DNA from: Moraxella oculi
GTDB taxonomy: Bacteria; Pseudomonadota; Gammaproteobacteria; Pseudomonadales; Moraxellaceae
Reading direction: 5' to 3'
Assembly (NCBI RefSeq): GCF_023336735.1
Contig: NZ_JAMBAQ010000001.1
Coordinates: forward strand, 62,001 to 126,000
Length of the DNA stretch: 64,000 bases
In this document: one piece after another, positions 37,568-46,547 of the stretch
Position numbering within the stretch: position 1 is the stretch's first letter
How the letters are laid out: each line of letters opens with the position of its first letter
Program-made: the position numbers and the translations under genes
The notes under the pieces: model-generated
The model's database searches: none
The model's input: the letters and a program-made list of their open reading frames with translations, nothing else
What the model was told of the DNA's origin: nothing

Positions 37568-38491
37568 ATGTTTAACAAAACCCTAATCATCGGACTTGGT
37601 TTAATTGGTGGCAGCATTTTGCAATCAATCATTGATCATCGCCTTGTCAATCATCTATATGCCGTGGATTTTGATAAATTCGTCATTCAAAATGCCATAT
37701 CTGAAAAATTAATCACAAGTGGTGATGATGATTTATTGGCATTGGCAAAGACAGGCGTTTTAAAAGATTGCAACTGCATCATCATTGCTGTGCCTGCTTT
37801 TGCCCTAAAAGCAATTTTCGCCAAAATCAAAACCGCCATGGATGATAAACTATTGCCAAACGACATTATCATCAGCGATACCGCCAGCACCAAAGGTAAT
37901 ATTTTAAAAGACGCTTTTGATATTTTTGGCAGATTACCGCCCAATTTGGTGCTGGCTCACCCCATTGCAGGGGCTGAAAAGTCAGGCTTTATGGCAAGAG
38001 ATGGCAATTTGTTTAAAGCCTCAAGACTCATTATTTGTCCACACGATTTTAATGACAAGCAAGCGGTGGATAAAATCACTACCCTTTGGCAGGCATTTGG
38101 GGCGAGTGTGGATTTTATGCCAGCAGATAAACACGATGAAGTTTTGGCACTGACAAGCCACCTGCCGCATTTATTGTCCTATGCGTTGACTTTTCAGCTT
38201 GCCAAAGATGAGGAAAGTTTAAATATTTTTCGTTATGCAGGCGGTGGATTTCGGGATTTTAGTCGCATTTCGGCAAGCTCTCCGATTATGTGGCACGATA
38301 TTTTTTTGGCAAATAAACAGGCAGTATTACAGGGGCTAGAAAATTATCAGGTGATATTAAATCAATTAAAAACTGATATTGAAAATGATAACTCTGAAAA
38401 ATTATTACAAACTTTTGAAATTGCCAAAAACGCACGAGAATATTTTGGGCGGTTATTGGTGGAGAAAGAGAAGTTAAAGAATGGTTCTTAG
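37568..38491 (+). CDS. tyrA: Prephenate dehydrogenase
   Basis: The enzyme oxidises prephenate (or arogenate) on the way to tyrosine. It has the nucleotide-binding LIIGLGLIGGSI start, the catalytic-region SDTASTKGNIL and AHPIAGAEKSGFMA, and SHLPHLLSYAL with the catalytic His. It is a stand-alone 307-residue protein without chorismate mutase or ACT. In Pseudomonas and Acinetobacter this domain is commonly fused to the 5-enolpyruvylshikimate-3-phosphate synthase; here the two are separate genes with a nuclease-like gene between. The gene ends with a short Lys/Glu-rich tail. Confidence 0.93.
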   Translation: MFNKTLIIGLGLIGGSILQSIIDHRLVNHLYAVDFDKFVIQNAISEKLITSGDDDLLALAKTGVLKDCNCIIIAVPAFALKAIFAKIKTAMDDKLLPNDIIISDTASTKGNILKDAFDIFGRLPPNLVLAHPIAGAEKSGFMARDGNLFKASRLIICPHDFNDKQAVDKITTLWQAFGASVDFMPADKHDEVLALTSHLPHLLSYALTFQLAKDEESLNIFRYAGGGFRDFSRISASSPIMWHDIFLANKQAVLQGLENYQVILNQLKTDIENDNSEKLLQTFEIAKNAREYFGRLLVEKEKLKNGS

Positions 38492-38514
38492 AATATGTAA
38501 AAAGGGTTTAAATA

Positions 38515-39753
38515 ATGCAAGAAATTAAAAACTTACTAAAAACCGTCAGTACTGAAATACAACTTATCAACACTTCAAAAAGACTGTACGCCAAACAGCT
38601 TGCCCCAAATTTTAGTATTTTTAAATATATTGCCACTAATGAAACTAATTTAAGCCATATTTTGGCGGATTTATTAAATCCAAAAGGCTCTCATCAGCAA
38701 GATGATTTATTTTTAAAAAACTTTATTAAAATCTGTTTGCCAAATCTGCAATGCCAAGAGTGGAATGGGTTTTTGGATAATTTAGCCAATATCCGTGTTA
38801 AAACAGAAGAAATTACATACGCGAGCCAATCTAATCGGAAAATGGATATTTACTTAACCGATGGTGTTAAATACGGTATTTGTATTGAAAATAAACCTTA
38901 TGCCAAAGACCAACAAGACCAGTTAAGTGATTATTATAAAGAATTAAAAAATAGAAAACATTCTTATCAACATTTGGTTTATTTGTCCCAAACTTTACCA
39001 AGTGATGATAGTGTAAAATCAGAAGATTTAGAACAATGGCAAATTAACAATGAATTTAGCCATATTAGCTATAATGATTTGGTGGATTGGTTAAATGCTT
39101 GTAAGTCGGATTGTCAAAATGTTAGTGTTTTAGAATTTATTAACCAATTTATCAAGTTTATTCAAAAACAATTTATGGGAATAAGTGATATGAGTGAACA
39201 AAATGCCATTATCAATGCAATGCTAGAAAGTAATGAAAGTATTATTTCAGCGATTAAAATTGCCAATCAAATTCCAACATTACAAAAAAATTTAATTGAA
39301 AAATTAAACAAACAATTAACTGAAAAAATCAAGCAAAAAACTGAGTATCAATTATCTAAAAATAGACTCAATGAACTGAATGAAAAGTCATATGATAAAA
39401 ACGGTTTTTATTTGGAAGTAAAAGAGCGTAATTTGTATATTTGTTTTAGGTTTGAAAATACAAATTATAATGGTTTTATAATGGGCTATTCAGCAATTGA
39501 CAAAAATATCATAAAGGGGCATTGCATTCACAACAAAATATCAGAACAATTGGTGCAGTCATTATCTCATAAAAATATCGTCAAAGGCATAGAATGGTTG
39601 GCTTATTATAGCCTAGAAAACCGTGAGCGTTGGCAAAAAAATGCTGATATTTGGGAAAAAATCAACGATGGTAGTTTGGCTAATGATATTATGGAAGAAA
39701 TTGATGAATTATATGATAATGTTGTAAATAACAATATTAAAATTGACCCTTGA
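38515..39753 (+). CDS. PD-(D/E)XK nuclease-like protein (PDDEXK_4 type), probable insertion
   Basis: A 412-residue protein of visibly lower G+C than its neighbours. The N-terminal half shows NLSHILADLLNP and then the nuclease-fold signature: D111 (RKMDIYL), a turn, IENK with E125 and K127, and Q residues 134/136 (DQQDQLSDYYKEL). The C-terminal half is mixed helical, with a Lys/Glu/Asn-rich stretch around 260-310, and is of unknown function. The pattern fits PF14281-like nucleases, which are mostly uncharacterised and patchy in distribution. It sits between tyrA and aroA in the same orientation, 23 bases after tyrA, with its own stop but no partner gene, methylase or toxin-antitoxin mate. Confidence 0.7.
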   Translation: MQEIKNLLKTVSTEIQLINTSKRLYAKQLAPNFSIFKYIATNETNLSHILADLLNPKGSHQQDDLFLKNFIKICLPNLQCQEWNGFLDNLANIRVKTEEITYASQSNRKMDIYLTDGVKYGICIENKPYAKDQQDQLSDYYKELKNRKHSYQHLVYLSQTLPSDDSVKSEDLEQWQINNEFSHISYNDLVDWLNACKSDCQNVSVLEFINQFIKFIQKQFMGISDMSEQNAIINAMLESNESIISAIKIANQIPTLQKNLIEKLNKQLTEKIKQKTEYQLSKNRLNELNEKSYDKNGFYLEVKERNLYICFRFENTNYNGFIMGYSAIDKNIIKGHCIHNKISEQLVQSLSHKNIVKGIEWLAYYSLENRERWQKNADIWEKINDGSLANDIMEEIDELYDNVVNNNIKIDP

Positions 39754-39835
39754 TTTAATATTGGTGCGTACTTTTTATTTAAAAGCAAGCACCTTACTCT
39801 CTAACAAATTAACAAGCCTTTTTTAGGAAAACCCT

Positions 39836-41176
39836 ATGAAATACCACATCACCCCAAGCACCACCTTTACAGGCATGCACAAAGTCGCCCCTGACAAATC
39901 CATTTCGCACCGCTCGATTATGTTTGGTTCTTTGGCGAATGGCGTAACTCGTGTTACCAATTTCTTAGAAGGCGAAGACGCTCTTTCTACCTTGCAAGCC
40001 TTTCGTGATATGGGTGTGCAGATTGACCGAGACGGCGACAAGGTAACGATTTATGGCGTGGGAATGGGTGGGTTAAAAGCCCCAAAAAAGCCCCTAGATA
40101 TGGGCAACTCTGGCACGAGTATGCGACTTTTGTCAGGGATTTTATCCGCCCAAGACTTTGATAGCACAATGATTGGCGATGAAAGCCTATCAAAACGCCC
40201 AATGGAGCGAGTCGCTAAACCCTTACGCCAAATGGGGGCAGTCATTGCTACAACAGGCGAAAAAGGCACGCCACCAATCACGATTACAGGCGGTCAAACG
40301 CTGTCCGCTATCCATTATAATATGCCAATGGCGTCCGCCCAAGTCAAATCCTGCCTACTTTTGGCGGGGCTGTGGGTAAAAGGCGAAACGGTGGTGATTG
40401 AGCCTGAAATTACCCGAGACCACACCGAGCGAATGCTGAATGCCTTTGGTTATGATGTCAAAGTTACGCCTTTGCAGAACGGCAACGAAATCCGCCTAAC
40501 AGGCGGTGGACAGCTGACAGCGTGCGACATTGAAGTGCCTGCGGACATTTCGGCGGCTGCATTTTTTATGGTGGCAGGTCTGATTGCCAAAACTGGCGAT
40601 GTGGTGCTACCAAAGGTGGGTATCAACCCCACTCGCACAGGCGTGATTGATATTTTACGCCTAATGGGGGCGGATATTACTTTGCAAAACCAAACGCTTG
40701 TCGGTGGCGAACCTGTGGCTGACATTTGTGTTAAATCAAGCCCATTGCACGGCATTGAGATTCCCTTACATCTTGTTCCGCTTGCCATTGATGAATTTCC
40801 TGTGATTTTTATCGCAAGCAGCTGTGCCACAGGCAAGACCGTTTTGCGTGGAGCAGAAGAGCTAAGAGTAAAAGAATCCGACCGCATACAGGTAATGGCG
40901 GACGGTTTGACAACGCTTGGTATTGATTGCACGGTGCTTGATGACGGCATTGAGATCATAGGGCGTGGTCAGAGTGAGTTTGTGTTTGGTGGTGGTGAGA
41001 TTGAATGTCATCACGACCATCGCATTGCAATGAGCTTTGCGGTGGCAAGCCTTAGGGCATCTGATGAAATCGTGATCAATGGCACACAGACGGTAGCGAC
41101 GAGCTTTCCCAATTTTGCGACATTGGCAAAAGAAGCAGGGCTTCATTTGGAAATCGTGGATACGGACTTATCCTAA
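39836..41176 (+). CDS. aroA: 3-phosphoshikimate 1-carboxyvinyltransferase (EPSP synthase)
   Basis: EPSP synthase joins phosphoenolpyruvate to shikimate 3-phosphate in chorismate synthesis. The first motif is APDKSISHRSIMFGSLA and the substrate loop LDMGNSGTSMRLLSGIL; ELRVKESDRI and HDHRIAMSFAV are also present. At 446 residues it resembles the class II/insensitive-type enzymes in length and shape. Its N-terminus is short and normal, as for an independent gene. The 82-bp gap upstream follows the nuclease-like gene. Confidence 0.95.
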   Translation: MKYHITPSTTFTGMHKVAPDKSISHRSIMFGSLANGVTRVTNFLEGEDALSTLQAFRDMGVQIDRDGDKVTIYGVGMGGLKAPKKPLDMGNSGTSMRLLSGILSAQDFDSTMIGDESLSKRPMERVAKPLRQMGAVIATTGEKGTPPITITGGQTLSAIHYNMPMASAQVKSCLLLAGLWVKGETVVIEPEITRDHTERMLNAFGYDVKVTPLQNGNEIRLTGGGQLTACDIEVPADISAAAFFMVAGLIAKTGDVVLPKVGINPTRTGVIDILRLMGADITLQNQTLVGGEPVADICVKSSPLHGIEIPLHLVPLAIDEFPVIFIASSCATGKTVLRGAEELRVKESDRIQVMADGLTTLGIDCTVLDDGIEIIGRGQSEFVFGGGEIECHHDHRIAMSFAVASLRASDEIVINGTQTVATSFPNFATLAKEAGLHLEIVDTDLS

Positions 41177-41337
41177 AATTGGCTTTGGCATGAAAAATTG
41201 AGTAGCATCACTCGCCATTTAATCACTGAATGGTCATTGTCATATTCTATGAAAAAAACACGAAATTTTGAATTTGATGAGTGAATGCAATACCATTGGT
41301 GATCGCCTTAGTGATTGTATTAAAGTGGAATGATTCA

Positions 41338-42234
41338 ATGAAACCAAACCAGCAAACAGGCTTGCTGATAGGATTGGCAGCGTATTTTATTTGGAGTTTA
41401 TTTCCTTTTTATTTTAAGAGCTTAAGTCATTATGATGCCATCGAGGTTATTGGTCATCGAGTGATTTGGACCTGCATCGTTTTGTTGTTTTTCCTAATCA
41501 TTAAAAAGCACTGGCACGCTGTCGCACTCATCAAAAAAAATCCAAAAATTCTCATATGGACTTTGATTTCAGGGGTGCTAATCGCAAGCAACTGGTTGTT
41601 TTATGTATGGGCGGTAACCCATGATAAAATCATTGATGCAAGCTTGGGCTATTTTATCAGTCCTTTGATGGGAGTGGCTTTGTCATTCTTTATTTTAAAA
41701 GAAGAATTGAGTCGTCTGCAGGTTGTCGCCATCGCATTGGCAGGCACGGCCATCATCATTCAGGTGTTCATGCTGGGCTTTTTCCCAGTGCTTTCTTTAT
41801 CATTGGCGTTGCCATTTGCGATATATGGATTGATACAAAAACGCACACCTCTAGATGGTGTGTCAGGATTGTTTTTGGAAACTGCCATGCTGGTGCCGTT
41901 TTGTATCATGTGGTTTGCAACACATGAGTTGCCAAGTAATGAACTTTCATTTTGGGTATCTGCAGACATTTGGTTACTGATGATGTCAGGTCCTGTTACC
42001 TTAGTACCGTTACTTTTGTATAAACAGGCTACAAAACTGGTTGATTTGAATATTTTGAGTTTTATGCAATACATCATTCCCACTTCCATACTAATCATTG
42101 CAGTATGTTATTATCGTGAGCCGATTGATGTGGGAAAACTGACAGTTTTTGGCATAATATGGTTGGGGCTGGCGGTATTTAGTGTGGATATGCTAAAAAA
42201 GCAGCGGTTGATCTTGGTCAACAAAAAAGATTGA
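41338..42234 (+). CDS. rarD: RarD/EamA family permease
   Basis: An inner-membrane DMT-superfamily protein of 298 residues with about ten hydrophobic helices. The segments GLAAYFIWSLFPFYFKSLSHYDAIEVIGHRVIW and ASLGYFISPLMGVALSFFILKEEL are diagnostic of RarD, for which a chloramphenicol-sensitivity phenotype was reported in Pseudomonas; the natural substrate is unknown. The start at 41338 has a GGAA before it, although the frame runs from 41281. It is followed 21 bases later by folB. Confidence 0.9.
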   Translation: MKPNQQTGLLIGLAAYFIWSLFPFYFKSLSHYDAIEVIGHRVIWTCIVLLFFLIIKKHWHAVALIKKNPKILIWTLISGVLIASNWLFYVWAVTHDKIIDASLGYFISPLMGVALSFFILKEELSRLQVVAIALAGTAIIIQVFMLGFFPVLSLSLALPFAIYGLIQKRTPLDGVSGLFLETAMLVPFCIMWFATHELPSNELSFWVSADIWLLMMSGPVTLVPLLLYKQATKLVDLNILSFMQYIIPTSILIIAVCYYREPIDVGKLTVFGIIWLGLAVFSVDMLKKQRLILVNKKD

Positions 42235-42255
42235 TTGATGAAATATGGAGTGGTC

Positions 42256-42609
42256 ATGAGTGATTATGTTTTCATTCAAGGTTTAAAAGTTGAAACCGTG
42301 ATTGGTGTATATGATTGGGAGCGTGCCATTAAGCAGGTTTTGATCATTGATGCAAAAATTGGCTGCGATATTCGTGAAGCAGCAAAGACTGATGATGTCG
42401 TTCATGCGGTCAATTATAAGACGGTGTGTGAAGATATTGAGCGAATTTGCCAGCAAATGCAAGCCAAACTGCTAGAATCTTTGGCTCAAAGCATTTGCCA
42501 GCATGTGCTGGATCACTATGCTTGTACCAGCATTGCTTTGACCATTCATAAGCCCAATGCCATCAAGCAAGCACAGAGTGTGGGTGTTAGTATTGAACGC
42601 AGTCGATGA
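42256..42609 (+). CDS. folB: Dihydroneopterin aldolase
   Basis: FolB converts 7,8-dihydroneopterin to 6-hydroxymethyl-dihydropterin in folate synthesis. It has the family start VFIQGLKVETVIGVYDWER, the NYKTVCEDIE segment and LLESLAQSICQHVL with the catalytic Lys/Glu neighbourhood, ending in ALTIHKPNAI. GGAG precedes the ATG at 42256, giving 117 residues; a frame start at 42235 is less likely. folK begins immediately after the stop. Confidence 0.93.
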   Translation: MSDYVFIQGLKVETVIGVYDWERAIKQVLIIDAKIGCDIREAAKTDDVVHAVNYKTVCEDIERICQQMQAKLLESLAQSICQHVLDHYACTSIALTIHKPNAIKQAQSVGVSIERSR

Positions 42610-42612
42610 GTG

Positions 42613-43068
42613 ATGATAAAAACTGAAAACTGGCATATGAAAAAATCTGTCGGTAATCTGTCAATACAAAGTGATTTTATTGTCATTTCTTTTGTGGTGG
42701 CGATGGGCAGTAATCATGATGTGCAACATGCATTCATGAGTGCATTAAAAGAGTTGCGATTATTAGGAAAATTGACAATGTCCGTGAAGATGGTTGGTCT
42801 TGATGTGACAGGAAAAACCGATTTGATTTACCATAATGCATGTGCAAAGATTGAGCTGCATGAACCCATGAGTTTGATGAGTTTGAATGAACGGTTAAAG
42901 CACATTGAGATGCTATGCGGAAGAAATTCAGAAGAGGCATTGGTGGCAATGGATTTGGATATTTTGGCGGTGTTTGATGGAGATGTTTGGCAAATCAGCC
43001 ATAAACGCCTACCTTTTAAACCATATGAGCGGGTAGGGTTGCTTGAAGTGGCTGATTTTTTATTGTAA
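42613..43068 (+). CDS. folK: 6-hydroxymethyl-dihydropterin pyrophosphokinase, divergent
   Basis: FolK activates the folB product with ATP. Clear family elements are VAMGSNHDVQHAF near the start and CGRNSEEALVAMDLDILAVFDGDVW. In ordinary FolK the second motif is R-x-x-x-R-x-x-x-x-P-R-x-L-D-L-D-I; here it is shortened and the PR pair is missing, while the DLD metal-binding residues remain. About 151 residues. The start could also be the ATG at 42637. The divergence looks like real sequence drift, as the frame is intact and the folB context is conserved. Confidence 0.78.
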   Translation: MIKTENWHMKKSVGNLSIQSDFIVISFVVAMGSNHDVQHAFMSALKELRLLGKLTMSVKMVGLDVTGKTDLIYHNACAKIELHEPMSLMSLNERLKHIEMLCGRNSEEALVAMDLDILAVFDGDVWQISHKRLPFKPYERVGLLEVADFLL

Positions 43069-43087
43069 GTAACCGCCTGTCAATCTG

Positions 43088-44152
43088 CTATTGATAGAAG
43101 TTTTTTTCGTCCGCTTGTGTTTTAAATCGGCGATGAAACCACATCCACTGAGTAGGGTCTTTGTTGATGATGCTTTCAAACAGATCATTCACTCGCTGTG
43201 CGTCCCTAACCTCATCATTACTTGGATAATCATTCAAAACAGGTGATAAGTTCAGATGGTAGTGTGGTCGCTTGCCTGCAGGAATGTGGTCGGGGGTTTG
43301 GCGAATCATATCAAAAACGATGAATACTGGCGGATTATTTTTGTCGCCCATGCGTAAAAAACGGCGTTGGGCGGTGATGGTGGCAGCTGGCACGCCAAAA
43401 AATTTTGCCATAACACCATGTTCAAGTCCAAAATCTTGGTCGGGACTGTACCAAATCACTTTACCTGCCTTGATGCGAGTGATGAGTTTTTTCATCTCTC
43501 GACTGTTTATTTGTTCGTCAAAAATATGACGACGACCGTTATAAATGAACCATTCTAATAGTGGATTGTTTTGCTTGCGGTACAAGCAATCGGCAGCAAA
43601 AAACTGTGTGCATAACCTACCACCTAAGTCTAAGGTGGTAAAATGACCACCAAGCAAAATCACTGTTTGATTATTTTGTTGAGCTTGGATTAAATGGTGC
43701 AACCCGCTGATACTAAAAGTGCGTTTAAAGACATTGGGGCGAAACCATGCGTTTAATGTCTCAAAAATGCCAATGCCTTGATTGATAAAAACTTGTTTGG
43801 CGATGGCTGTTTTTTCGTCCGTTGATCTATTAGGAAAGGCCAGAGTCAGATTGGTCAATGTGTCTTTTACTCGTCTTTTGATGAGTAAAAATGCCAGTTC
43901 GCCAATTTTTTTACCAATCATGAATTGAATGCGTAAAGGTAGGTAAATCAAGGGTAAAAAAAGTGCCAAAGCCAGCCAAATGCCCCAGTATTTGGGATGT
44001 AAAAATTCCCATCGAAAAGGAGCCTTGTCCATCAGCTGTGTCTGTTTGTGCGTGTCCGTCAAGTTTGGCATCTTGCTAAGATTGGGTAATAAGTTTTTTG
44101 TGCGGGTATGCTCACCGTTTTGACAGCCGCCGCAACAATGTTTGTCAGTCAT
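43088..44152 (-). CDS. Lipid A biosynthesis acyltransferase, LpxL/HtrB family
   Basis: A 354-residue membrane acyltransferase that adds a secondary acyl chain to lipid A. The catalytic GGHFTTLDLGG motif (His-x4-Asp), WYSPDQDFG and the C-terminal WMWFHRRFKT are all present after one transmembrane segment near 55-75. M. catarrhalis has two such genes (lpxX and lpxL); which one this is cannot be said. The first 15 residues carry an odd Cys/His cluster (CCGGCQNGEH) not found in E. coli LpxL. Its ATG directly abuts the uup stop, so the two are translationally coupled. Confidence 0.88.
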   Translation of the reverse strand: MTDKHCCGGCQNGEHTRTKNLLPNLSKMPNLTDTHKQTQLMDKAPFRWEFLHPKYWGIWLALALFLPLIYLPLRIQFMIGKKIGELAFLLIKRRVKDTLTNLTLAFPNRSTDEKTAIAKQVFINQGIGIFETLNAWFRPNVFKRTFSISGLHHLIQAQQNNQTVILLGGHFTTLDLGGRLCTQFFAADCLYRKQNNPLLEWFIYNGRRHIFDEQINSREMKKLITRIKAGKVIWYSPDQDFGLEHGVMAKFFGVPAATITAQRRFLRMGDKNNPPVFIVFDMIRQTPDHIPAGKRPHYHLNLSPVLNDYPSNDEVRDAQRVNDLFESIINKDPTQWMWFHRRFKTQADEKNFYQ

Positions 44153-46108
44153 TCATTTCCCCAAGTTTTCCAATTCTTCCCATCGTTCCAGCTTTTCAAG
44201 CAGCAAGTCATCAATCTCTCCCAATCTTTCACTGTATTGCGTGGCCAGCTGCAAGTCAGAGACGAATAAGGATCCGTCTGATAGGCAAGCACTCAATTCA
44301 CCATGCTCTTGTTCAAGGGCGGTAATCTCATTGGGTAGGGCTTCTAATTCTCGCTGTTCTTTATAGGAGAGTTTGCGTTTTTGAAGGCTGATCGGATTGT
44401 CGGGAAGATGGGTTGTTGGATTTTGGGCGGTATTCTGGTTTTTGGTTTTTTCCGCCTTTTTGGCTTTGATGGTGGCTTTTTCGGCTCGTTCTTTTTGAAT
44501 CACATAGTCAGTATAGCCACCGACATATTCTGTGATGATGCCATCGCCATGTTTGTTTGTGTCAAATACCCAAGTTTGGGTGACCACATTGTCCATAAAA
44601 GCACGGTCATGACTGATGAGCAATATCGTACCATCAAATCCTGCCACATACTCTTCTAGCAGTTCTAGAGTTGCCATATCTAAGTCATTGGTGGGTTCGT
44701 CCAGTACCAACACATTTGCTGGCTTTAATAAATTTTTGGCAAGCAACACCCTTGCTTTTTCGCCTCCTGATAAGGCTTTGATGGGAGTTCTGGCTCGATT
44801 CGGCGTGAATAAAAAATCTTGCAAATAACCCAAAACATGCATCTTTCTCCCACCAATCTCGACATGATCACTGCCCCCAGAAACATTTTGGGCAACAGAC
44901 TGCTCAGGATCTAACTGATCTTTTAGTTGGTCAAAAAAAGACACGGCAAGATTGCTGCCAAGCTTGATGGTGCCATTGGTTTTGGCAGAGTCATCAAGCC
45001 CTAAAATTGTACGAATGAGAGTGGTTTTGCCCACGCCATTTTGACCGATGATACCAACCTTATCGCCACGCATCAGCAGGGTGGAAAATTCTTTGACCAG
45101 TACCTTATCGCCATGTTCGAGTGTCAATCCCTTCACTTCACAAACGATTTTGCCTGATTTTTCAGCGGCATTTTGGCTTAATGAGACATTACCCACGACA
45201 TCACGGCGTTGCTTTCTTTCTTCTCGTAATGCCTTTAATGCCCTTACTCTCCCTTCATTTCTGGTGCGTCTTGCTTTAATACCCTGACGAATCCAGACCT
45301 CTTCTGCTGCAAGTTTTTTGTCAAACTCTTCAAAAGATTTGGCTTCACTTGCCAGTTCAAGCTCTTTTAACTCTTGGTAACGAGCGTAACCTTTAACCCC
45401 TTGCGTAACATCGTAACTGGATAATCTGCCTCGATCAAGCTCAACGATGCGAGTTGATAAGTGATCAACAAACTGACGATCATGAGTGATGAAAAGCACG
45501 GTTAAATTCTGCCCTAGCAAATGGTTTTCTAGCCAGTCAATGCTTTCAACATCAAGATGGTTGGTGGGTTCATCTAGCAGTAGCACATCAGGATGAATGA
45601 CTAAGGCACGAGCCAGTAGGACACGGCGTTTTCGCCCACCTGATAAATCGGTCAATCGAGCATTCGGATCCAGACCCATGTTATCAAGTAGGGTGCGAGC
45701 ATGTCGCTCTAAATCCCAGCCGTGCAATGCGTCAATGTCATGCTGTATTTTGGTCATTTGTTCACAAGCCGTCATGTCGCCCATACCACATCGTTCAGAC
45801 AGTTCATGATAACTTGTTAACAACTTGGCTACTTTGTCATTACCGCCCATCACAATATCAAGCAGATTGCCATCATCGTTAGGAACATCTTGAGCAAGCA
45901 TGGCGATTTTCAGACCGTCTTGAATGATGACTTCACCATCATCAGGTGCTTGTGTGCCATTGATGAGCTTAAACAAAGTAGATTTGCCCTCACCATTACG
46001 CCCAATCAGACATACTCTTTCGCCCACTTCTAGGCTAAAATTAACACGATCTAAAATGGGAGCCAGGCCAAAAGCAAGGGAAAGATTTTTAAGGTGAATG
46101 AGTGCCAT
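44153..46108 (-). CDS. uup: ABC-F ATPase Uup
   Basis: A soluble ABC-F protein of 651 residues with two ATP-binding cassettes and no membrane domain, acting at the ribosome. Walker A motifs are GRNGEGKS and GQNGVGKT; signatures LSGGRKRR and LSGGEKAR; Walker B regions LLDEPTNHLD and VLDEPTNDLD. The C-terminal 100 residues form a charged coiled coil (about 560-650), the Uup-type extension that binds nucleic acid. It is upstream of the LpxL-family gene and co-transcribed with it; this pairing is not obviously functional. Confidence 0.93.
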   Translation of the reverse strand: MALIHLKNLSLAFGLAPILDRVNFSLEVGERVCLIGRNGEGKSTLFKLINGTQAPDDGEVIIQDGLKIAMLAQDVPNDDGNLLDIVMGGNDKVAKLLTSYHELSERCGMGDMTACEQMTKIQHDIDALHGWDLERHARTLLDNMGLDPNARLTDLSGGRKRRVLLARALVIHPDVLLLDEPTNHLDVESIDWLENHLLGQNLTVLFITHDRQFVDHLSTRIVELDRGRLSSYDVTQGVKGYARYQELKELELASEAKSFEEFDKKLAAEEVWIRQGIKARRTRNEGRVRALKALREERKQRRDVVGNVSLSQNAAEKSGKIVCEVKGLTLEHGDKVLVKEFSTLLMRGDKVGIIGQNGVGKTTLIRTILGLDDSAKTNGTIKLGSNLAVSFFDQLKDQLDPEQSVAQNVSGGSDHVEIGGRKMHVLGYLQDFLFTPNRARTPIKALSGGEKARVLLAKNLLKPANVLVLDEPTNDLDMATLELLEEYVAGFDGTILLISHDRAFMDNVVTQTWVFDTNKHGDGIITEYVGGYTDYVIQKERAEKATIKAKKAEKTKNQNTAQNPTTHLPDNPISLQKRKLSYKEQRELEALPNEITALEQEHGELSACLSDGSLFVSDLQLATQYSERLGEIDDLLLEKLERWEELENLGK

Positions 46109-46181
46109 GATGATTATTTCAATGATAAAATAACATGATTATAGCAAATTTTTCATTCATTTTTAAATTTTGGAACAACAA

Positions 46182-46400
46182 ATGGTTGATACGCATACCC
46201 AACTCATTGATTTGCAGATTAAAATCGCCTATCTAGAAAGCACGGTTGAGACTTTAAGCGAAATGATTGCCACTCAAGATCGTGAGTTGAATGACATGAA
46301 AGATCAGTTAAGACTCATGTATCGTTATCTACAAAACAGTCATCAGCAAGAAAACATTGCACCTTTTGATTTATTGGCAGACAGACCGCCACATTATTGA
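46182..46400 (+). CDS. slyX: SlyX family protein
   Basis: A 72-residue coiled-coil protein of unknown role. The heptad-rich body (LIDLQIKIAYLESTVETLSEMI) and the terminal RPPHY are typical of SlyX. The ATG at 46182 has GGA seven bases upstream and gives exactly the E. coli length; the frame can be read back to a TTG at 46170. It diverges from uup and stands alone before the porin gene. Confidence 0.88.
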   Translation: MVDTHTQLIDLQIKIAYLESTVETLSEMIATQDRELNDMKDQLRLMYRYLQNSHQQENIAPFDLLADRPPHY

Positions 46401-46499
46401 TTGTTATTGAGTGTTCATTGATGATGTTTGTCGTTGTGATGTGTGAATGGATGGGGAATTTCGTGAAAAAAATTACTTAATTTTTTCATAATTTATCAC

Positions 46500-46528
46500 T
46501 TGAGTTACTGATGAAATTGTTTTAATAT
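46500..46528 (+). promoter_or_regulatory. Candidate sigma-70 promoter for the FadL-type porin
   Basis: TTGAGT (46500-46505), a 17-bp spacer and TAATAT (46523-46528). The start of transcription would be near 46535, giving a leader of about 135 bases. The motif TACATTTGTACATT (46548-46561) lies just downstream of it. Confidence 0.55.
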
Positions 46529-46547
46529 AGGCAGACGCAAGTGAAAG

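Noticed and set aside
40450-40959. 169-codon minus-strand frame inside aroA
   Set aside because: Antisense shadow of aroA; no recognisable domain.
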